In this document: piece by piece, positions 1-8,208 of the stretch
Position numbering within the stretch: position 1 is the first letter of the stretch
Layout: each line of letters opens with the position of its first letter
Assembly (NCBI GenBank): GCA_937892695.1
Contig: CALBJK010000301.1
Coordinates: 1-23,798, forward strand
Length of the DNA: 23,798 bases
Source of the DNA: an uncultured Prevotella sp.
Lineage (GTDB): Bacteria > Bacteroidota > Bacteroidia > Bacteroidales > Bacteroidaceae
Direction of reading: 5' to 3'
Position numbers and translations under genes: made by a program
Notes under the pieces: model-generated
Seen by the model: only the letters and a program-made list of their open reading frames with translations
What the model was told of the DNA's origin: nothing
Databases searched by the model: none

Positions 1-335
1 GGTTCCCTCCAAACATTTTCAGAAAAAAGTGTCGAAAATACCCTTATTTTAACATTCGTTTGCAGTCAAAAGGCTTCTGCAGGGCTTTTCTCCTTCAAAT
101 CTCGGTACAGACCGTCTACTATCGAATCGGCAAGACCGTAAGATAAAAAACAAATATACTTGCATCAAAACCAAAAGAAAGTCGTTCGGCTACAGATAAA
201 GCACAACAGAAGTCTAATAATAGTTTTGAGTTAACGAATAGGCATTACCATAAAGTTTTACGACAACCCTAACACGACTAACAATCACGTGCTATATGTA
301 TAAGACTAATGGTCCAGATATAAATTTAACTAAAT

Positions 336-556
336 ACCGGAAAAACAGAACAATCTTTTCATACCGTTTTCTAATATGCCCGTTACTGCGTTCTGAAATG
401 CGGCATATTGCGTTCTAATATGCCGCATATTGGACGCTGAAATGCGGCATTTCAGAACGCAGAATTGACGTTATCATAACCTACTGACTATCAATAAAAT
501 AAAAAAATATGTCAAGATGATGTAAGAAAAGCCTTTGTTCCGAAATAGAACAATCT
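336..556. repeat. Palindrome-array dispersed repeat, copy 1
   Basis: This is a ~219-bp element with a second copy at 16830-17050. Both begin with the same 21-nt box (336-356 here) and end with the same 17-nt box ttccgaaatagaacaat (538-554 here). Between them lies a run of ~22-nt units, each carrying an interrupted palindrome: aatatgc-c-gcatatt at 417-431 and gaaatgc-g-gcatttc at 439-453. An outer 15-bp perfect inverted repeat (387-401 with 447-461) encloses the array, so the strand can fold into one long or several short hairpins. The sequence tgactatcaa (485-494) is also shared between copies. The decamer agaacaatct occurs near both ends (347-356 and 547-556). No ORF lies inside. The element type is unknown to me; a REP/BIME-like or MITE-like nature is inference. 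Confidence 0.8.
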
Positions 557-704
557 GAATAATAGATTAAAAAGGAACGCAGAATACTTATTTTACGAAA
601 CTTTAAACAGCCGGAAGCGGAAATGCATTACTGCGCAACCCGTCGTAAGTTCAGCGTCTTTCGTATTTTTAACAAGAAAAAAGTCAATAATAAGTACCAA
701 AGAA

Positions 705-736
705 TTTGTTTTGTATTAATAATTGTCCTATATTTG
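705..736 (+). promoter_or_regulatory. Bacteroidota-type promoter for the gene at 766
   Basis: A -33 box TTTG (705-708) lies 20 bp before a -7 box TATATTTG (729-736), a full match to the Bacteroidota sigma-ABfr consensus TTTG-N19/20-TAnnTTTG. Transcription would start near 743, giving a leader of about 22 nt. Confidence 0.7.
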
Positions 737-765
737 CAACGGACATTTATTACTAAAGAACAATC

Positions 766-2772
766 ATGTACACCCACAGAACTGCAACTGTGATACTGAC
801 AACAGTGATACTTATGACCTGTGTGACTAATGCATACGGGCAGATGGGGCAGCAATGGGAGGAGTACTACGAAAATCTTATTGAAAACGAGGAGGAAGAA
901 GGACAGGACATAGAATCCGGATATGAGATACTGAGCGAGCTGGCAGAGAACAAGATTGACCTGAACAATGCTACACGCGAAGACCTCGAAAAAATAATTT
1001 TCCTTTCAGACACTCAGATAGAAGAAATTGCAGAATACGCTTACCGTTACGGACCAATTCGTTCGTTCGGAGAACTTGCCATGATAGAATCACTTGACCC
1101 TGAGCGACGAGAGCTTCTGAAATATTTCACATATCTCGGCGACGGCAAGCAACAAGACGGTTTTCCGCCACTGAAAAACATTCTGAAAGACGGAAAGAAC
1201 GAGCTGACCGCAACAGCAAGAATTCCATGCTACGAACGTCGAGGCGACCGCAACGGATATCTTGGATACAAATACAAGCACTGGTTAAGGTACGTATTCA
1301 AATACGGTCAGTATGTCCAGGCTGGGATTACGGCATCCCAAGACAGTGGCGAGCCATTCTTTTCCAGTAATAATAAAGCAGGATATGACTATTATTCGTT
1401 CTATGTATCGATAAGAAAAGCTGGTATACTGAAATCTGCAGTCATAGGCCGATACAGATTGAAGTTCGGCATGGGACTGGTAATGAACAATGATTTTGCA
1501 TTCGGAAAAACGGCAGCCCTATCCTCTCCCAACTCGGCAAACACAGTGAGGGCACATTCGTCGCGATCTGAATACAACTATATGCAAGGTGGGGCAGCTA
1601 CAATAGAGTTGGTTCGTGGATTAGAAATTACACCATTTGTGTCTTACCGTAAGATTGATGCTACATTTGGCGACGACGGTTCGACAATCAGGACAATTCT
1701 GAAAACAGGATATCATCGCACGATGAGCGAAATAAGCCGTAAGCATAATGCAACACAAACAGCCATTGGAGGAAACATAAGATTCAGATGGAAAGGTATT
1801 GCTGTAGGGGTTTCATCAGTACATACAACACTAGACAAAGAACTGAGACCAATGTCTGGCCAACAATTCAGACGTTATTATCCAGCAGGGAAGAGCTTTA
1901 CCAACTATGGTGTATATTACGGCTACTTGAATCACCGTTTGAGCATTGGGGGAGAAACAGCAATGGATAAGGCAGGAAAAATAGCGACACTGAACAGATT
2001 GACATGGCAAGCATCGCCGACACTGGCAGTAACAGCACTCCAGCGATTCTATTCATACAGATACGCTTCGCTTACGTCTATGGCATTCAGTGACATAGGA
2101 CGAGTGCAGAATGAAAGCGGTGTGTATGTCGGCACAGAGTGGACCCCATACTCGAGATTGACGTTCACCGCTTACGCAGACATAGCCCATCATGCCTGGC
2201 CACGTTATAGGGTCAGCAATGCTTCGACAACGAGAGACTATTTTGCATCATTAAGTTACAAATTGGATAACTTATCTTTCGACGGACGATATCGTATAAG
2301 AAAAAGAAGCCGTGACAATAGTGAAAACGTTCCTATCGGGCTGACAGAGCACAGAGTCCGTCTTACAGCAGACTACAGAAACGGGAAATGGTGTCATACA
2401 TTAAGATCTGACATGGCGTTGTGCCGTCATACTGAACAAAGTAAAGGATGGATGACAATGTACGCAGCTACATTCAGCACAGACAGAGTAAGCATTTATG
2501 GAACAGCCGGCTACTTTGACACAGACAGCTACGACAGCAGAATATATGTCTACGAGCGCAATGTAATGTACAACTTTTCATTTCCATCATTCTACGGGAA
2601 CGGCATCAGATGCACACTCGCCGCAAAAGTAGGATTAAATGAAAGACTTAGCATAATGTGTAAAGCGGGCACGACAGCCTATTTCGACCGCAAGCATATA
2701 GCAAGCGGCTATCAGCAGATAGAAGGTTCGTCAATGACAGACATAGATTTTCAATTGAGATGGAAATTCTAA
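766..2772 (+). CDS. Exported helix-hairpin-helix protein with predicted outer-membrane barrel
   Basis: The 668-residue product starts with a signal peptide (about residues 1-26, hydrophobic core VILTTVILMTCV, possible cleavage after AYG). An acidic stretch with an EEEEE-like run follows. Residues ~62-115 read as a ComEA-like helix-hairpin-helix module (KIDLNNATREDLEKI, then a second hairpin ending IESLDPE). The rest, from ~135 to the end, is rich in alternating aromatic/polar segments and ends in FQLRWKF, with a C-terminal Phe as in outer-membrane beta-barrels. Similar long proteins are common and uncharacterised in Bacteroidota. HhH modules usually bind DNA non-specifically, so a role in DNA handling at the envelope is possible but unproven. 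The gene is monocistronic, with a promoter at 705-736 and a terminator at 2836-2885. Confidence 0.85.
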   Translation: MYTHRTATVILTTVILMTCVTNAYGQMGQQWEEYYENLIENEEEEGQDIESGYEILSELAENKIDLNNATREDLEKIIFLSDTQIEEIAEYAYRYGPIRSFGELAMIESLDPERRELLKYFTYLGDGKQQDGFPPLKNILKDGKNELTATARIPCYERRGDRNGYLGYKYKHWLRYVFKYGQYVQAGITASQDSGEPFFSSNNKAGYDYYSFYVSIRKAGILKSAVIGRYRLKFGMGLVMNNDFAFGKTAALSSPNSANTVRAHSSRSEYNYMQGGAATIELVRGLEITPFVSYRKIDATFGDDGSTIRTILKTGYHRTMSEISRKHNATQTAIGGNIRFRWKGIAVGVSSVHTTLDKELRPMSGQQFRRYYPAGKSFTNYGVYYGYLNHRLSIGGETAMDKAGKIATLNRLTWQASPTLAVTALQRFYSYRYASLTSMAFSDIGRVQNESGVYVGTEWTPYSRLTFTAYADIAHHAWPRYRVSNASTTRDYFASLSYKLDNLSFDGRYRIRKRSRDNSENVPIGLTEHRVRLTADYRNGKWCHTLRSDMALCRHTEQSKGWMTMYAATFSTDRVSIYGTAGYFDTDSYDSRIYVYERNVMYNFSFPSFYGNGIRCTLAAKVGLNERLSIMCKAGTTAYFDRKHIASGYQQIEGSSMTDIDFQLRWKF

Positions 2773-2835
2773 ATAATGATTGATAACGTTTCCTATTAAG
2801 TGTAAAAAGACAAGGATAACTGTCAGGATAACAGA

Positions 2836-2885
2836 CAGGATGCAGTTGATTTTGGTTAACGTTTATAAGCTGCATCCTGCTTTTT
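2836..2885 (+). terminator. Rho-independent terminator after the HhH/barrel gene
   Basis: A perfect 10-bp stem (caggatgcag 2836-2845 with ctgcatcctg 2870-2879) has a 24-nt loop and is followed by c-ttttt. It lies 64 bp after the stop codon at 2772. Confidence 0.8.
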
Positions 2886-3002
2886 ATGTTTTTATCCGCA
2901 AATGATGAACTACTGTAAGATAATCACAACACTGACACGTATAAAACAAGAGACGGCAAATAAGACCTGACAAATAATAAATTCAGAAAGTCAATGAAAA
3001 CT

Positions 3003-3042
3003 AAAAAAGCCAGCACCGAGGATACGGAACCGGCCTTTTTAT
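3003..3042 (-). terminator. Terminator of the ATP synthase operon
   Basis: On the minus strand an imperfect hairpin begins AAAAAGGCC and ends GGCTTTTTT, just downstream of the atpG stop codon at 3060. The stem has one bulge and some wobble pairs and ends in a six-T run. The A-rich 5' arm means it may also stop plus-strand readthrough. Confidence 0.7.
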
Positions 3043-3059
3043 TATAAATAATAAGTTGT

Positions 3060-4031
3060 CTAATTGTTGACGCTACCTCCTACAATATCGAGGAGTTCGC
3101 TCGTAATAGCTTGCTGGCGACTCTTGTTGAACTGCAAGTTAAGATCTTTAAGCAATTCATCTGCATTGTCGGTAGCTGTCTGCATAGCCACCATACGTGC
3201 AGCGTGTTCAGAAGCATTACTGTCAAGCAATGCAGTATAGACAAGCAAATGGGCGTACTTTGGAATCAGAGATTGCAGAACAGTCTGCATGTCTGGTTCG
3301 ACAATAAAATTGTCATTAAGAGGCGAACCAGCTACACGCTCAGCCTCGTCGACTGAAGCATCTGGATGCTGCCGTAAATATTCCTGCATGGCTGGAGTGA
3401 CAGTCTTATGAGATAGATCGCGGTCATTATCGCAACCAACACAAGAATGCAGATCAATTGGAAGGAAAGTGCGACGTTGCAGTATCTGCGACCCAGCACT
3501 CTTGAAATGATGGTAAATCATTTCTACACGGTCAATTTCTCCCAGGACGAATTTTTCACACAATTCCTCACCTATACTTATGCACTCTGCCATACCAGGC
3601 TTGTCAGCCAACTCGGTAAAATCGCCTTGGCTGACAAAACCATTTTTACTGACATATTCAGCCACCTTTCGACCGATGGGATAAATAATGATATTTTCAT
3701 TACCAAGCTGTCTATACTCTTCTATGACTGTCTGCAGCATCTTTATGACATTGGCATTGAATCCGCCGCACAAACTTCCGTTTGACGAATAGACAAGCAA
3801 TGCCACCTTCTTGACCGGCCTTACCTCGCTGAAGACTGTATGGGCATCGACCTCAGAGGCAAGGAAAGTCTTGAGGATGCGCTCAAGCGTGTCCTCGTAA
3901 GGAAGCATGTTCTCAATCATCTGCTGTGCATGGTGAAGCTTTGAAGAGGCCACCATCTTCATAGCACTCGTAATTTTACGAGTACTGTTGACAGATGCAA
4001 TGCGTGTCTTTATTTCTTTCAGCGAAGGCAT
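3060..4031 (-). CDS. atpG: ATP synthase F1 subunit gamma
   Basis: The gamma subunit is the central rotor stalk of F1. It couples rotation of the c-ring to conformational changes in the alpha/beta hexamer. The 323-residue product has the conserved N-terminal helix (MPSLKEIKTRI, then STRKITSAMKMV) and the C-terminal helix with SEHAARMVAMQTATDNA and a TSELLDIVGG ending, which together form the coiled-coil shaft. It is about 35 residues longer than typical gamma (~287). The extra length falls in the central Rossmann-like domain around residues 185-240, including a CVGCDND segment. It is the last gene of the operon, 5 bp after atpA and followed by a terminator. Confidence 0.97.
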   Translation of the reverse strand: MPSLKEIKTRIASVNSTRKITSAMKMVASSKLHHAQQMIENMLPYEDTLERILKTFLASEVDAHTVFSEVRPVKKVALLVYSSNGSLCGGFNANVIKMLQTVIEEYRQLGNENIIIYPIGRKVAEYVSKNGFVSQGDFTELADKPGMAECISIGEELCEKFVLGEIDRVEMIYHHFKSAGSQILQRRTFLPIDLHSCVGCDNDRDLSHKTVTPAMQEYLRQHPDASVDEAERVAGSPLNDNFIVEPDMQTVLQSLIPKYAHLLVYTALLDSNASEHAARMVAMQTATDNADELLKDLNLQFNKSRQQAITSELLDIVGGSVNN

Positions 4032-4036
4032 AATTA

Positions 4037-5626
4037 TCAGCTTTTATATTGTCCGGCTACATCAGCCATCACCTGCTCAATGACAGACGTGACCTCTTCG
4101 GATATTTTACCGGAAGCAAGCACGTCTATGACATCTGTCTGATGCTGTGCGCGAAGTTTTTCAAGAAAGGCATCTTGGCATTCACGAACCTTCTCAACTG
4201 GCACGTCGTGGAGCAATCCGCGAGTTCCACAATATATAATTGCCACCTGCTCACCTACGGGCATTGGGCTGTACTGCGGCTGAATGAGCAATTGATTGTT
4301 CTTGCGTCCACGATCGATTGTCATTGCCGTGACTGCATCCATGTCGCTTGAGAATTTGGAGAATGACTCAAGTTCGCGATATTGTGCCATATCTATTTTT
4401 AGAGTTCCGGCAACTTTCTTCATACTCTTAATCTGCGCTGAACCACCCACACGGCTCACTGATATTCCGACATTGATAGCCGGACGGAAGCCTTGGTTGA
4501 ACAAGTCGCTCTCAAGATATATCTGACCGTCAGTAATTGAAATTACATTGGTCGGAATGTAAGCTGAAACGTCGCCGGCTTGAGTTTCGATAATAGGAAG
4601 AGCGGTCAGCGAACCTCCACCCTTGACATGACCCTTCATACACTCCGGAAGATCGTTCATCTGTTCTGCTATCTCTTGCTGGTCGTTTATACGTGCAGCA
4701 CGTTCAAGCAGACGGCTGTGAAGATAGAACACATCTCCGGGATAAGCTTCACGGCCAGAAGGACGACGAAGTATCAAAGAGACCTCTCGATATGCGACAG
4801 CTTGTTTAGAAAGGTCGTCATATACAACAAGAGCGGAAAGTCCACGGTCGCGGAAATACTCACCGATAGCTGCTCCTGCAAACGGAGCGTAATACTGCAA
4901 TGCTGCAGGTTCAGCTGCGGTAGCCGACACTATTATGGTGTAAGGAAGCGCGCCATGCTCTTTCAGATTTGAAACTAGTGCCGCTACCGTAGAAGCTTTC
5001 TGACCTATTGCCACATAGATGCAATAAACTGGTTTTCCGGCCTCATAGAAACTCTTCTGATTTATAATTGTGTCAATCGCAATAGCAGTTTTTCCTGTCT
5101 GACGGTCACCGATAATCAGCTCTCGCTGTCCACGACCGATAGGAATCATCGAATCGACAGATTTGAGTCCAGTCTGTAAAGGTTCCTTTACAGGTTGACG
5201 ATAAATCACACCAGGAGCCTTTCGGTCAAGAGGCATTTCAAAAGAACCGGTAAGGTCTATATCGCCTTTTCCGTCTATAGCCTGTCCCAGTGGGTTGATG
5301 ACACGCCCTAGAAGGTTGTCATTGACACGTATTGAAGCGATACGCTTGGTACGCTTCACAGTCATACCCTCTTTTATGCGATCGGTTGGACCAAGAAGGA
5401 CACATCCGACGTTGTCTTCTTCAAGGTTCATCACGATTGCCATCGTACCATTCTCGAACTCCAGCAGTTCGTTGGCCTCTGCATTGCGCAAGCCATATAT
5501 ACGAGCGACACCATCGCTCACTTGAAGTACAGTTCCGAATTCATCGAAACGGCCTTTGTCTTCAACGCCCTGGAGTTGTTCGAAAAGAACCTGTGATACT
5601 TCACTTGGTTTTATTTTTTCTGACAT
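4037..5626 (-). CDS. atpA: ATP synthase F1 subunit alpha
   Basis: Alpha is the non-catalytic nucleotide-binding subunit alternating with beta in the F1 head. The 529-residue product has the Walker A motif GDRQTGKT (173-180), a Walker B-like ALVVYDD (265-271) and the arginine-finger segment SVSRVGGSAQ with Arg392, which reaches into the beta catalytic site. The N-terminal crown domain (~25-95) and C-terminal helical bundle are both present. Length is slightly above the usual ~510, partly from extra residues near 314-335 (QQEIAEQMNDLPECM). It sits 43 bp after atpH and 5 bp before atpG. Confidence 0.98.
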   Translation of the reverse strand: MSEKIKPSEVSQVLFEQLQGVEDKGRFDEFGTVLQVSDGVARIYGLRNAEANELLEFENGTMAIVMNLEEDNVGCVLLGPTDRIKEGMTVKRTKRIASIRVNDNLLGRVINPLGQAIDGKGDIDLTGSFEMPLDRKAPGVIYRQPVKEPLQTGLKSVDSMIPIGRGQRELIIGDRQTGKTAIAIDTIINQKSFYEAGKPVYCIYVAIGQKASTVAALVSNLKEHGALPYTIIVSATAAEPAALQYYAPFAGAAIGEYFRDRGLSALVVYDDLSKQAVAYREVSLILRRPSGREAYPGDVFYLHSRLLERAARINDQQEIAEQMNDLPECMKGHVKGGGSLTALPIIETQAGDVSAYIPTNVISITDGQIYLESDLFNQGFRPAINVGISVSRVGGSAQIKSMKKVAGTLKIDMAQYRELESFSKFSSDMDAVTAMTIDRGRKNNQLLIQPQYSPMPVGEQVAIIYCGTRGLLHDVPVEKVRECQDAFLEKLRAQHQTDVIDVLASGKISEEVTSVIEQVMADVAGQYKS

Positions 5627-5669
5627 GTTTGTTCTTTATTTAATTGAAACATCACGCTATGACAGAACA

Positions 5670-6206
5670 CTACTTTTTCAAAGCCGAAAGCACAGTACGC
5701 AGACGTGTCTTCACACTTTCATCGAGACGATACGTGTCATATTCGAGTATGAATCCACCGATAATGTCCGGATCAACTTCTGTCTGGAATTCGACCGTTC
5801 CATGAGTACGTTTTTCTACCATCTGCCGCACTTTATTTTCGGTCTGCGGCGACACAGCCACAGCAGTAATGAGTTTACCCGGAATAAGACCTTTATGCTT
5901 TCTATAAAGCGTAACATACGAGTTTGCCATAAACTGTAGCATCTTCTCTCGATCCTCCTTCAGAACCAATTTAAGAAAAGAGACAGTCAGCGGAGACGGA
6001 GAACCACCACAGGCAGTTAAGAGAACATGTATTTTCTTCTCTGCAGAAAGCATCGGATTGTCTATCACGTTCCTTATTTGGGGAACGTCAATGAAACTCT
6101 TTGCAAGAGTACACATCTCTCGATAAACAACATCCTCATTCTTCTCGCTCAGACTGCTCATAAGCAGTGCGCGCGCATACCTCATTGATATAACTCCGAT
6201 GTCCAT
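5670..6206 (-). CDS. atpH: ATP synthase F1 subunit delta (OSCP homologue)
   Basis: Delta caps the F1 head and ties alpha to the peripheral b stalk. The 178-residue product starts MDIGVISMRYARAL, the characteristic tyrosine-alanine-rich N-terminal helix. It ends with IIGGFILEYDTYRLDESV and a final R/K helix, the conserved C-terminal signature of the family. Length is normal. The start lies 6 bp after the atpF stop codon, which suggests tight translational linkage. Confidence 0.95.
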   Translation of the reverse strand: MDIGVISMRYARALLMSSLSEKNEDVVYREMCTLAKSFIDVPQIRNVIDNPMLSAEKKIHVLLTACGGSPSPLTVSFLKLVLKEDREKMLQFMANSYVTLYRKHKGLIPGKLITAVAVSPQTENKVRQMVEKRTHGTVEFQTEVDPDIIGGFILEYDTYRLDESVKTRLRTVLSALKK

Positions 6207-6212
6207 AGTAAA

Positions 6213-6719
6213 CTATTTGTTTTCGCTTTCAGTGGAAACCTCGTCAAGCATACGGTCAATTACATCCATCTGTTTATCATCAGTGTCAAGCTGACGACGC
6301 AGAATCTTCTCGGCCACTTTCACAGACAGTTCTGCGACCTGAGAGCGGATTTCATTAATTGCAGCCAGCTTCTCACTTTCTATCTCAGCCTTAGCTTCGT
6401 TTATGAGACGGTTGCCTTCTTCGCGGGCCTTGTCTTGTGCCTGCTGTACTATGCTGTCACGTGTGTCGGCTGCTTCTTTTAGAATTACAGCTTGTTTCTG
6501 TCGGGCTTCTTGCAAGATTGCTTCACTTTCCTTCTGTATATTGGCAAGCTTTTCGTTAGCCTCGTGCGCTTTTCTCAAGCTTTCGTCGATATAAGCCTTA
6601 CGACCGTTGACCATCCCGACAATGGCAGGGAATCCCCACCGCCACAGGACGAACAACACAATAAGAAACACGACTGCCATCCAAAAGAGCAAGCCAAATT
6701 CAGGCGTTATTAATGACAT
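6213..6719 (-). CDS. atpF: ATP synthase Fo subunit b
   Basis: The b subunit forms the peripheral stalk that holds F1 static relative to subunit a. The 168-residue product has a short periplasmic N-terminus, one transmembrane segment (~8-28, LLFWMAVVFLIVLFVLW), a turn (FPAIVGMVNGRKAYID) and then a long charged, alanine-rich coiled coil to about residue 150 that would contact delta. Only one b-type gene is present, so the stalk is presumably a b2 homodimer. A 102-bp gap with a hairpin separates it from atpE. Confidence 0.96.
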   Translation of the reverse strand: MSLITPEFGLLFWMAVVFLIVLFVLWRWGFPAIVGMVNGRKAYIDESLRKAHEANEKLANIQKESEAILQEARQKQAVILKEAADTRDSIVQQAQDKAREEGNRLINEAKAEIESEKLAAINEIRSQVAELSVKVAEKILRRQLDTDDKQMDVIDRMLDEVSTESENK

Positions 6720-6754
6720 AATACTATTGCCTTTTATAAGTCGAAATCCTCATA

Positions 6755-6784
6755 AGACACGACGACACTGAACAGTCGGTGTCT
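6755..6784 (-). promoter_or_regulatory. Hairpin in the atpE-atpF intergenic gap
   Basis: This inverted repeat pairs agacac (6755-6760) with gtgtct (6779-6784). After a 2-nt bulge a further cgac/gtcg helix forms, closing an 8-nt loop. There is no T-run, so it does not look like a full terminator. It sits in the largest gap inside the operon, directly after the c-subunit gene. It could stabilise the atpE end of a processed transcript or attenuate downstream genes; that role is inference. Confidence 0.4.
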
Positions 6785-6821
6785 CATGCATTGAACCCCA
6801 ACGTCTGTGATTATAATAAAT

Positions 6822-7064
6822 TTAAACGAACAATGCCAACAAAGCAATGATGACAGCAAAGAAAGCTACACCCTCGACAAGGGCTGCTGCAATAATCATC
6901 GACGAACGAAGGTCGTTCATTTTCTCAGGCTGACGTGCCATTGCCTCCATTGCACTGCCACCAATACGTCCGATACCGATACCTGCACCAATCGCAGCAA
7001 TACCGCCGCCAACTGCGGCACCTAATTTTGCAACAGCGTCTGCTGCTAATAATAATGATAACAT
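6822..7064 (-). CDS. atpE: ATP synthase Fo subunit c
   Basis: Subunit c forms the rotating ring that carries ions through the membrane. The 80-residue product has two transmembrane helices joined by the polar loop ARQPE (43-47), which contacts gamma and epsilon. Helix 1 carries the glycine-zipper run GGGIAAIGAGIGIG. Helix 2 carries the ion-binding carboxylate Glu64 in ALVEGVAFF. The residues that mark Na+-binding rings (Gln in helix 1, Ser/Thr after the Glu, and a Tyr) are replaced by Ile31, Gly65 and Phe, so this ring should be proton-specific. It is 40 bp downstream of atpB. Confidence 0.96.
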   Translation of the reverse strand: MLSLLLAADAVAKLGAAVGGGIAAIGAGIGIGRIGGSAMEAMARQPEKMNDLRSSMIIAAALVEGVAFFAVIIALLALFV

Positions 7065-7104
7065 AGCTTTAAAATTTAAATGTTGTTATTTCTTTAATTT
7101 TGTT

Positions 7105-8208
7105 TCATTTTGCATTCTCTACCGCATGTTCCTTGACATGGGCAAGAGATATAAACACGGCACTTAGCATAGTAAACACCAATGCCTGAATATAGCACAC
7201 GAGCAACTCAAGAAGCATCATAAAAATGCTCATAAGCACACTGACGACAGTCATTGCTGTTCCGGCTATCACATTTATCGCGAACATTATAAAAATAATG
7301 CACGACAACGACAGAGCTATAGCGTGGCCTGCCATCATGTTCGCAAAAAGTCGAATCATCAGCGAAAGTGGTTTCGTGAATATACTGAAGAACTCAATAA
7401 AAGGCATCAACGGCATAGGGAATTTCAAAGCCAAGGGTACATCCGGCCAGAATATTTCCTTCCAATAAGCCTTTGTTCCAGTGACGTTCGTAATGATGAA
7501 AGTGCATAGAGCAAGGAACATCGTACATGTTATGTTACCTGTCAGATTACCTCCGCCGGGAGGAAACGGCACAACTCCCATCACATTGGCTATAAAAATG
7601 AAGAAGAAGCATGTAAGCAGATAAGGAGCATACTTGTCAGCATCTTTACCAAGAGTAGGCTTTACGACATCGTCATAGACAGACATGACAAACATGTGTA
7701 CCAACCCGACAAATCCTTTCGGAGCTGGGTCGTCGACTTTATGCTTTCTGCACCACCGGGCAGGGATGAGCACACAAATGATCAGAATTATAGCATCGAT
7801 AAACAGCACACATACTGTCTTTGTGACAGACAAGTCCAACACCGGACGTTTTTCTATACCGCCCACCTTTTCACATATTTTGTTCTCGTACTTCGCGTTA
7901 TTGGCAATGTACAGTCCATATGGGCCGGGACGATTGCCTGAAGCATCAGCATTGTGAGCAAACTCACTACTCAAGAACACATGCCACCCTGTAGAGCTAT
8001 AGACGATGACAGGAAGCGGTATTACTATCGGCTTGCCGTTGACATCAGTCACGTGCCACTCGTAAGAATCCTTAATATGTCCCATTAGAATACTTTGCAG
8101 GTCAATAGTTTTCTTTCCGCCATCATCCTTAGTTTCAGCTGAAGCCAGAACCGGAGTCAGCGACAAGAGCATTAAAGCCATACAAAGCAAACGCCCGATG
8201 TATCTCAT
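7105..8208 (-). CDS. atpB: ATP synthase Fo subunit a
   Basis: Subunit a provides the two half-channels through which protons reach and leave the c-ring. The 367-residue product has the conserved LSLMIRLFANMMAGH helix with essential Arg286, plus IEFFSIFTKP just before it. It is about 100 residues longer than E. coli AtpB. The extra part is N-terminal: a signal-peptide-like segment (1-24, ending ASA) and about 105 residues of soluble sequence before the first membrane helix at ~131-149. This extended form is usual in Bacteroidota. The ATG overlaps the stop of the preceding membrane gene in ATGA (8208-8205), suggesting translational coupling. Confidence 0.96.
   Translation of the reverse strand: MRYIGRLLCMALMLLSLTPVLASAETKDDGGKKTIDLQSILMGHIKDSYEWHVTDVNGKPIVIPLPVIVYSSTGWHVFLSSEFAHNADASGNRPGPYGLYIANNAKYENKICEKVGGIEKRPVLDLSVTKTVCVLFIDAIILIICVLIPARWCRKHKVDDPAPKGFVGLVHMFVMSVYDDVVKPTLGKDADKYAPYLLTCFFFIFIANVMGVVPFPPGGGNLTGNITCTMFLALCTFIITNVTGTKAYWKEIFWPDVPLALKFPMPLMPFIEFFSIFTKPLSLMIRLFANMMAGHAIALSLSCIIFIMFAINVIAGTAMTVVSVLMSIFMMLLELLVCYIQALVFTMLSAVFISLAHVKEHAVENAK

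Larger units (their letters stand above)
1..765. other. Gene-poor intergenic region with a dispersed repeat
   Basis: I see no convincing coding region here. Positions 336-556 hold a copy of the palindrome-array repeat, listed separately. A minus-strand TATATTTG box (plus-strand caaatata, 151-158) matches the Bacteroidota -7 element but has no clear -33 partner. A minus-strand ATG at 16-14 could begin a gene leaving the window to the left, but only five codons are visible. Positions 557-704 hold nothing I recognise. The promoter of the gene at 766 occupies 705-736. Confidence 0.6.

Noticed and set aside
1..158. Minus-strand gene starting at the left edge (ATG at 16, -7 box at 151-158)
   Set aside because: Only five codons are visible and there is no -33 box, so I mention it in the intergenic entry but do not call it.
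336..556. CRISPR array
   Set aside because: The ~22-bp units are palindromes without unique 30-40 bp spacers, vary in sequence, and there are no cas genes.
4049..4972. Plus-strand open frames opposite atpA
   Set aside because: They are shadows of the highly conserved alpha subunit on the minus strand, with no independent signals.
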